64,000 nucleotides of DNA. Source: Planktosalinus sp963975935. Its GTDB lineage: Bacteria > Bacteroidota > Bacteroidia > Flavobacteriales > Flavobacteriaceae. The stretch spans positions 1-64,000 of the forward strand of contig CAXBIQ010000004.1 in NCBI GenBank assembly GCA_963975935.1. The letters run 5' to 3'. Each line of letters starts with the position of its first letter. Position 1 is the stretch's first letter. Positions 58,788 to 64,000 of this stretch are shown piece after piece. The notes beneath the pieces are model-generated. The model was not told the DNA's origin and searched no databases. It saw only the letters and a program-made list of their open reading frames with translations. The translations under genes were made by a program, and so were the position numbers.

Positions 58788-61031
58788 TTGAAAAAACTAC
58801 CCCAACTCAAGGATTTTGTAAACCGCAAACAATTTGAAGATGTCCACCGCCCAATGTTCTCCCGTCTGGACAAAGACATACCGGCAGGTATTGTCGTATT
58901 CCTTGTAGCACTACCTTTATGTCTGGGCATCGCGCTGGCAAGTGGCGCACCTCTCATATCAGGATTGATTTCAGGGATTGTTGGTGGTGTGGTCGTGGGG
59001 TATATCAGCAAGTCGAGTACCAGTGTGACCGGCCCTGCAGCAAGCGTGTCGGCAGTTATTTACCTGGCCATTCAGGATCTGGAACGCTTTGAGTTGTTTT
59101 TGGTAGCACTCATAATAGCAGGTATCATTCAACTGGTTTTAGGGGCTATCAAAGCAGGAATCATTGCAGATTATATGCCCACCAGTATCATTAAAGGGCT
59201 TTTGGCAGGGATTGGTGTAATCCTCATTCTCTCACAACTACCCTATATTTTTGGCATTGATATAGATGAAAGCAAGCTTATAGCTATGTCTGATGATTAT
59301 ATAGGAAATGCCGGGGAAGTGATAGGGTTGTTCTTTAGCTCCTTCTCACCCGGGTCTATACTGCTGTCGGCACTCTCCCTCTTTATTTTGATTTACTGGG
59401 ACAAAACACCGCTTAAAAACTTCAAGCTGTTACCTCCGGCATTGTTTGTTGTAATCTTTGGCGTGGCAATAAACCTCTTGTTCAAATATACCGTTCCTTA
59501 TTTCTATTTGGATGGCATCCACCTGGTGAACATTCCCAAAGTAGATAGTGTTTTTTCCTTTTTTACCTTTCCTGACATGGGTGGGTTTACCAACGGAAAA
59601 GTATGGACCACAGGGCTTACCGTTGCCATCATTGCCTCCATTTCTTCCTTACTGAACATTGAAGCGACTGATAATTTAGATACTTTAAAACGAAAGACAC
59701 CCCCTAACAGGGAACTGATTGCGCAGGGAATCGGTAACACTTTATGCGGATTACTTGGTGGTATTGCGGTAACATCAGTTATTGTCCGTAGCTCGGTAAA
59801 CATAGAAGCCGGCGCACAAACAAAACTAAGTACCATCATACACGGTTTTCTGCTATTAACCAGTGTCTTGTTCCTCAGCAGCGTGATTAACCTGATTCCA
59901 CTGGCAACACTCGCCGCCATTTTACTGGTCGTGGGATACAAACTGGCATCTGTAACCGTATTTAAAGAATTATTTAAGCGGGGCTGGGATCAGTTTATTC
60001 CCTTTATCGCCACAGTCTTTTTTATTGTTGTCATCGACGTGCTTACCGGGGTACTCATCGGTACCGCTATAAGTTTGTTCTTCCTGTTGCGTAACAACTA
60101 TTACAATCCATTTTTTGTGGTCAATACAAAATACATCCAGGACGAGGTTATCAAACTGGAGCTGGCAAATGAAGTTTCCTTCTTCAACAAGGCATCCATT
60201 AAAAACACACTCTGGAGCATTCCTGACAACAGCAAAGTACTTATCGATGCTACATTCACAAGCTATATCGATCAGGATGTTATTGATATTTTAAAGGACT
60301 TTCAAAACACGGTCGCCGCCGAAAACAATATCCGGCTCAACATCATTGGACTCAAAGACACATATGATGTGGGTGAAGAAATCAATTTCTTTGAAAAAAT
60401 AAAAGAACGGAAAAAGCAAACCACCACCCCTCAGGAAATACTGAGCTATCTCAAAGCGGGGCACCAGGTGTATGCCAGTGGAAGTGACAATATGCAGCGA
60501 TACAGGAACAAGGAGTTGCAAGAATACCGTGACACCATACCCCTTGCAGCAGTAATCAGCTGCCTGGACCTTAAGGAACCCTTACACATTGTTATGAATG
60601 CGGAAGTGGGTGATTTAATCAACATCCGTTCTGCAGGTTACATAATCAATAAACACGTGATCAGGAATGCCGAGTTCGCCTGCAGACAACAAGGTGCCAA
60701 ACTCATTCTGCTGTTTGGAAACACCGATAACAGTATCGTTGCCGAAGCCCTTGAAGATTACCTTGCAGACAGGAAAAACAACAACAAGACACTCATTAAA
60801 GAGATTTTAAAGTTGCCACAGTTCACAGAGGAATACCTGCGTTCAAAAAAACCACAGGAATTGGTCAATGAGATTGTTGAAATACAACTCGAGCTTGCCA
60901 AAGAAAAAATATATGAAAACAGTAACTTTTTCAAAAAAAACATACCCATAGGCAATGTAGGTATAGCTTCAGCAACTTTTGATCGTGCCTCCAAAAAAAT
61001 TACATTTTCAAAACTTTACAATCCGCAATAA
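58788..61031 (+). CDS. SulP anion transporter fused to a degenerate beta-carbonic anhydrase domain
   Basis: A 747-residue protein. Residues about 25-430 form the SulP membrane domain (AGIVVFLVALPLCLGIALAS, SVTGPAASVSAVIY, ATDNLDTLKRKTPPNREL). A STAS-like part follows (VLIDATFTSYIDQDVIDILK). Residues about 560-690 match a beta-carbonic anhydrase. At its zinc site, Cys592-x-Asp594-x-Lys596 replaces C-x-D-x-R, and Asn645-x-x-Asn648 replaces H-x-x-C, so two zinc ligands are lost and the domain should be inactive. Bicarbonate transport is likely from intact relatives. Start codon TTG at 58788; ATG at 58854 is the alternative. Confidence 0.85.
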   Translation: MKKLPQLKDFVNRKQFEDVHRPMFSRLDKDIPAGIVVFLVALPLCLGIALASGAPLISGLISGIVGGVVVGYISKSSTSVTGPAASVSAVIYLAIQDLERFELFLVALIIAGIIQLVLGAIKAGIIADYMPTSIIKGLLAGIGVILILSQLPYIFGIDIDESKLIAMSDDYIGNAGEVIGLFFSSFSPGSILLSALSLFILIYWDKTPLKNFKLLPPALFVVIFGVAINLLFKYTVPYFYLDGIHLVNIPKVDSVFSFFTFPDMGGFTNGKVWTTGLTVAIIASISSLLNIEATDNLDTLKRKTPPNRELIAQGIGNTLCGLLGGIAVTSVIVRSSVNIEAGAQTKLSTIIHGFLLLTSVLFLSSVINLIPLATLAAILLVVGYKLASVTVFKELFKRGWDQFIPFIATVFFIVVIDVLTGVLIGTAISLFFLLRNNYYNPFFVVNTKYIQDEVIKLELANEVSFFNKASIKNTLWSIPDNSKVLIDATFTSYIDQDVIDILKDFQNTVAAENNIRLNIIGLKDTYDVGEEINFFEKIKERKKQTTTPQEILSYLKAGHQVYASGSDNMQRYRNKELQEYRDTIPLAAVISCLDLKEPLHIVMNAEVGDLINIRSAGYIINKHVIRNAEFACRQQGAKLILLFGNTDNSIVAEALEDYLADRKNNNKTLIKEILKLPQFTEEYLRSKKPQELVNEIVEIQLELAKEKIYENSNFFKKNIPIGNVGIASATFDRASKKITFSKLYNPQ

Positions 61032-61033
61032 CT

Positions 61034-62518
61034 ATGAAACCATTTTTCTATCTACTCACTGCACTATTATGTATCAACTCAGGCTTGGTTTTTGGTCAAA
61101 CTGACAAGGAACTGGCAGCATCACTTATTACCAAGGAAAAAATTGAAGCCCATATTTACTTTCTGGCAAGTGACGAACTCAAAGGAAGGGCCACCGGTAG
61201 CAATGAAAAAGAAATTGCGGCACAATACCTCGCAAACACGCTACACTCTTATGGGGTAAAAAAAGTTCCCGGAGCAGATGGTTACTTTCAAAACATCCCG
61301 TTAACCAAAACAAAAGCACCTTCAAACAGAACCATTATTATTAACGGTGAGGCAGCAGACTTTGCCCCGGCACCCCTGCAGGGTGATAACATAAATTATG
61401 ACGGTCCGGCGGTATTCCTCAACTATGGTATGGAAGAAGACTATGAGGGGCAAGATGTCAAGGGCAAACTCGTTTTTGTTAAAGCAGGGAGCGAGACCGT
61501 TAAAACACCTCAGGAAATGTTTCAACTGATAGAGAAAAAAAGTGAACTAGCACAAAAGAACGGTGCAAAAGCGGTAGTTGAACTCGCTGCTATCAACCCG
61601 ATGATTTGGAACTTTATTGACCGTGCCTATGCAGAAGACCGCATCGGCGCAAAAGAAACAGAGGGGTCTGAAGACGAAGAACTGCATTACCTCTGGTTAC
61701 TGGATCCTGAAAACAAAATTGCTGGTTCGCTGGCCACAAAACGAAGTAATTTTGCTGCAGTAAACATTGCAGGAATAGAAGAAGAAACCATTTACACACG
61801 CAATGTTGTGGCAATGCTGGAAGGAACAGACCCAAAGCTGAAAGAAGAGTTTATCATCTACTCAGGACATTATGACCATATGGGTATCGGTCAGCCTGAT
61901 GCGACGGGTGACTCCATCTACAACGGGGCAAGGGATAATGTTGTGGGCGTGACCACGGTGCTGAGTATGGCCGAAAACCTTGCAAAGCACCCCACAAAGC
62001 GAAGTGCCTTGTTTATCTTGTTTGCTGCTGAAGAAATCGGTCTTGTGGGAAGTAAGTATTATGTAGACAACCCCCTCCTTCCGCTTGATAAAATGGTATA
62101 CTGCTTCAACAGTGATAATGCAGGTTACAATGACACCTCAAAAGTGACAATCATTGGCTTGTCCCGCACCACTGCGGGTGAGGATTTAAAAGTAGCTGTC
62201 TCTGCATTCGGGCTGGAAGCCATTGACGACCCTGCACCGGAACAAAACCTCTTTGACCGAAGTGATAATGTACACTTTGCGGCAGCAGGCATACCCTCAC
62301 CCACCTTTTCAATGGGCTTTACCTCCTTTTCAGGGAAGTTGACAGAAACATACCATCAACCCTCTGACAACCCGGATACAATTGATTATGATTATTTGGT
62401 AGACTTTTTTAAATCATACGTCCTTGCCGGAAGGCTGATAGCAAACAACCCTAAAACACCATTTTGGGTAAGCGGTGATAAATATGAAGAAGCCGGAAAA
62501 GAACTTTATAAAAAGTAA
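61034..62518 (+). CDS. Exported M28-family metallopeptidase
   Basis: A 494-residue secreted aminopeptidase-like protein with a signal peptide (CINSGLVFGQ), a PA-type insert (VFLNYGMEEDYEGQDVKGKL) and the M28 domain. Zinc ligands and catalytic residues are visible: His-Asp in YSGHYDHMG, Asp in NGARDNVVG, Glu-Glu in FAAEEIGLVG, Asp in NSDNAGYN and His in ETYHQPSDNP. It starts 2 bases after the SulP stop, so they are co-transcribed. The stop codon is part of a heptad repeat. Confidence 0.9.
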   Translation: MKPFFYLLTALLCINSGLVFGQTDKELAASLITKEKIEAHIYFLASDELKGRATGSNEKEIAAQYLANTLHSYGVKKVPGADGYFQNIPLTKTKAPSNRTIIINGEAADFAPAPLQGDNINYDGPAVFLNYGMEEDYEGQDVKGKLVFVKAGSETVKTPQEMFQLIEKKSELAQKNGAKAVVELAAINPMIWNFIDRAYAEDRIGAKETEGSEDEELHYLWLLDPENKIAGSLATKRSNFAAVNIAGIEEETIYTRNVVAMLEGTDPKLKEEFIIYSGHYDHMGIGQPDATGDSIYNGARDNVVGVTTVLSMAENLAKHPTKRSALFILFAAEEIGLVGSKYYVDNPLLPLDKMVYCFNSDNAGYNDTSKVTIIGLSRTTAGEDLKVAVSAFGLEAIDDPAPEQNLFDRSDNVHFAAAGIPSPTFSMGFTSFSGKLTETYHQPSDNPDTIDYDYLVDFFKSYVLAGRLIANNPKTPFWVSGDKYEEAGKELYKK

Positions 62519-62547
62519 GAAGTTAAAAGTACAAAAGTAGAAATTAA
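62513..62547 (+). repeat. AAGTAY heptad repeat over the M28 stop codon
   Basis: AAGTAAG, AAGTTAA, AAGTACA, AAAGTAG and AAATTAA follow in tandem; the first unit contains the stop codon. Same family as at 25044, 40525 and 43251. Confidence 0.65.
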
Positions 62548-62573
62548 AGGGTCAGCTATTTTCAAACATTCTC

Positions 62574-62620
62574 AAACCTGAAACACTACACAAACCTGAA
62601 ACCTTGAACCTTGAACCAAA
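62574..62620 (+). repeat. AACCTTG heptad repeat before DUF1456
   Basis: AAACCTGAAAC occurs at 62574 and 62592, then AACCTGA, AACCTTG, AACCTTG and AACCAAA run in 7-base steps from 62593, ending 3 bases before the DUF1456 ATG. Confidence 0.6.
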
Positions 62621-62623
62621 ACT

Positions 62624-62881
62624 ATGACCAACAACGACATCCTGAAAAAACTGCGTGTAGCCTTAAAGCTTACAAACGATGACATCATCACCATTATGAA
62701 GCTTGTCGATTTTAATGTTTCCAAATCAGAGCTGGGGGCATTATTTCGTCGTGAAGACCATCCAAAATATATGGAATGTGGCGATCAGTTTTTGCGCAAT
62801 TTTCTCAATGGTTTAATTATATACCTGCGGGGACCCCTGGAACAAAAGCCGGATAAAAATAAAAACAGCCCGAATCAATGA
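62624..62881 (+). CDS. DUF1456 (YehS-like) protein, single repeat
   Basis: An 85-residue protein matching one repeat of DUF1456: ILKKLRVALKLTNDDIITIM, then SKSELGALFRREDHPKYMEC and FLRNFLNGLIIYLRG. E. coli YehS has two copies of this unit in about 156 residues; here there is one with a short charged tail. Function unknown. The stop overlaps the stem of the downstream terminator. Confidence 0.88.
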   Translation: MTNNDILKKLRVALKLTNDDIITIMKLVDFNVSKSELGALFRREDHPKYMECGDQFLRNFLNGLIIYLRGPLEQKPDKNKNSPNQ

Positions 62882-62894
62882 TCCGGGCAGTTTT
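62862..62894. terminator. Bidirectional terminator
   Basis: AAAAC-a-GCCCG (62862-62872) pairs with CGGGC-a-GTTTT (62884-62894), one A-A mismatch. T-rich runs on both strands suit two convergent genes. Confidence 0.75.
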
Positions 62895-62929
62895 AACTAA
62901 CATTAATTGGGGATAAAAAAAGGGAATTG

Positions 62930-63409
62930 CTAATTCTTGGTAAAAACAAGATTGTCAGTACCGCCATTGCCACCACTTATATCTATTAGTTCTATAGTTG
63001 TGTTGTTCATTGACACGATATCCCAGTCATCTGTTAAATCCTCAAAATTAGGTGGTGAAGCAAAAAAAATATTAAAATCAGTATCATCATCACTGCTACT
63101 GTCATCGTCATCAGATGAATTACTATCATCAGTGATAGACCAGGTTCCGGTTACTTCAACTTCACCCTTGGTAGCTGTTAAGTTTCCATTAGGGTTAAAA
63201 ACAAAAGTATACCCTGTAAAATCAGAGGTTTCATCCTGACCGGAATCTATATAACTGGAAATTCGCCAGCTGCCGGTTTCTGCAACATCTTCTAATTGTG
63301 AGACATCTGTGTTGTTATTGTTAACGCCATCATCATCGTTGGAACAAGTTGAAGACATTAAACTCATTGATACTAGGGCAATTATGCCCAGAATTACATT
63401 TTTTCTCAT
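62930..63409 (-). CDS. Acidic lipocalin-like lipoprotein
   Basis: A 159-residue lipoprotein (MSSTC, Cys22) with one beta-rich domain: SWRISSYIDSGQDETSDFTG, VFNPNGNLTATKGEVEVTGT, DLTDDWDIVSMNNTTIELID and DNLVFTKN. A Ser/Asp-rich insert (about 95-110) interrupts the barrel and could bind calcium. The same domain occurs at least twice in the next gene upstream on the same strand, so the two lipoproteins are paralogues. Lipocalin-like is inferred from the strand pattern and TGTW motif. Confidence 0.72.
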   Translation of the reverse strand: MRKNVILGIIALVSMSLMSSTCSNDDDGVNNNNTDVSQLEDVAETGSWRISSYIDSGQDETSDFTGYTFVFNPNGNLTATKGEVEVTGTWSITDDSNSSDDDDSSSDDDTDFNIFFASPPNFEDLTDDWDIVSMNNTTIELIDISGGNGGTDNLVFTKN

Positions 63410-63436
63410 AAGATTTGGATTAATTATTTATTGGTT

Positions 63437-64000
63437 TTAGAATTTTTCAAAAGTTAATATATCAGCATCACTGTCATCGTCATCCCGCAGTTGCACCTGG
63501 GAATCAGTAAAGGAAATAACATCCCAGTCATCATCAAGGTCATCAAGGGGATAAACATCATTAAAGTTTATAATAAGTTTCAGGTTATCACCAGATCCGG
63601 TCACAAACCACGTTCCGTTAAAGTTACCGGAAGAATTTGAAGCCACTACGGTGCCGCTTTCCTGAAAATCAAAACTAAAAGAATTGAAATCTGATGTTTC
63701 ATCGTCTTCACCGTCGTCGAGATACAAGGCTACAAACCACGCACCATCTTCAAGCGCATCACGCAGTTCCTGGCCTTGGGTGCCCCCGCCCCCTGTAGAG
63801 GGTGTTCTGGAAAAAGTGAGGTAATCTGTACTGCCATCACCTCCGCTTACATCAAACAAACGTATAAGTTCCTGGGAGAATTCGATTACCTTCCAGTCTT
63901 CTTCCAACTCTTCAAATGGATCATCATCACCAAAGTCTAGATTAAGCTTCAATTGTCCGCCACTTGAAGTCGTTACTGACCAGTTTCCGTTTTCAGTTTC
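63437..64000 (-). CDS. Acidic lipocalin-like repeat protein, cut by the window edge
   Basis: A partial protein of 187 residues, whose N-terminus lies beyond the right edge. The frame is open to 64000 (reading ETENGNWSV at the edge). Two copies of the domain in the neighbouring lipoprotein are seen: the end of one (NWSVTTSSGGQLKLNLDFGD, then EEDWKVIEFSQ) and one complete copy (DGAWFVALYLDDGEDDETSD, NGTWFVTGSGDNLKLIINFN, DDDWDVISFTDSQVQL). A Gly-rich linker (PSTGGGGTQGQ) joins them. It starts 27 bases upstream of the next gene's start, so an operon is likely. Confidence 0.7.
   Translation of the reverse strand, partial: ETENGNWSVTTSSGGQLKLNLDFGDDDPFEELEEDWKVIEFSQELIRLFDVSGGDGSTDYLTFSRTPSTGGGGTQGQELRDALEDGAWFVALYLDDGEDDETSDFNSFSFDFQESGTVVASNSSGNFNGTWFVTGSGDNLKLIINFNDVYPLDDLDDDWDVISFTDSQVQLRDDDDSDADILTFEKF

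Overview
The window comes from a Bacteroidota genome, most likely a marine-type Flavobacteriaceae. Several things point this way. Promoters have the Bacteroidota form (TTTG about 19-21 bases upstream of TAnnTTTG) before ssrA, rpmH, kdsA, typA and others. Acetyl-CoA synthetase sits beside a VC_2705-type symporter and DUF4212. CarB lacks the C-terminal allosteric domain. The tmRNA tag ends in YALAA, many lipoproteins carry short lipoboxes, and KdsA implies a lipopolysaccharide outer membrane. I found no conventional tRNA or rRNA genes, no CRISPR array and no phage genes.

Layout. 0-5 kb: iron/cobalamin-type ABC ATPase, a ParE-like toxin-antitoxin pair, DUF5996, an orphan LytTR regulator, an intradiol-dioxygenase lipoprotein and a YceI lipoprotein. 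5.1-5.8 kb: a non-coding mosaic of short-period direct repeats (11, 22 and 10 bases). 5.9-11.6 kb: an AT-rich defence island with a HEPN-motif gene followed by a two-gene Hachiman system (hamA-hamB). 11.7-24.5 kb: rmuC, the acetate module (acs, symporter, DUF4212, plus an acs-like fragment), carB, rpmH and small envelope genes. 24.7-36.2 kb: mtaB, a peptide-binding lipoprotein, a sulfatase/methyltransferase/small-membrane-protein operon, typA, kdsA and a saccharopine/alanine dehydrogenase-like gene. 36.3-40.5 kb: ssrA, then a tightly packed six-gene membrane/envelope operon headed by DUF2089. 40.5-48.5 kb: fabH, an ABC1 kinase with a TetR regulator, and katG. 48.6-55.4 kb: a run of same-strand genes (MBL hydrolase, amidohydrolase, IS200-like Y1 transposase, CocE-type hydrolase, CPBP protease) whose intergenic gaps hold a shared multi-hairpin repeat. 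55.4-64 kb: htpG, a beta-flower repeat protein, a SulP transporter with a degenerate carbonic anhydrase domain, an M28 peptidase, DUF1456 and two related acidic repeat lipoproteins, the last cut by the window edge.

The most unusual signals are non-coding. (1) A composite element of about 105 bases with three hairpins at near-fixed spacing occurs six times between 49.0 and 54.4 kb, once directly in front of a lone Y1 transposase, and some gaps also share promoter-like modules. (2) Tandem heptamers of an AAGTAYN type lie just downstream of four separate stop codons, always in the sense orientation of the gene. (3) The repeat mosaic borders the defence island. On the protein side, a HEPN gene precedes Hachiman, the SulP-fused carbonic anhydrase domain has lost zinc ligands, and a TlpA-like protein has lost its resolving cysteine.
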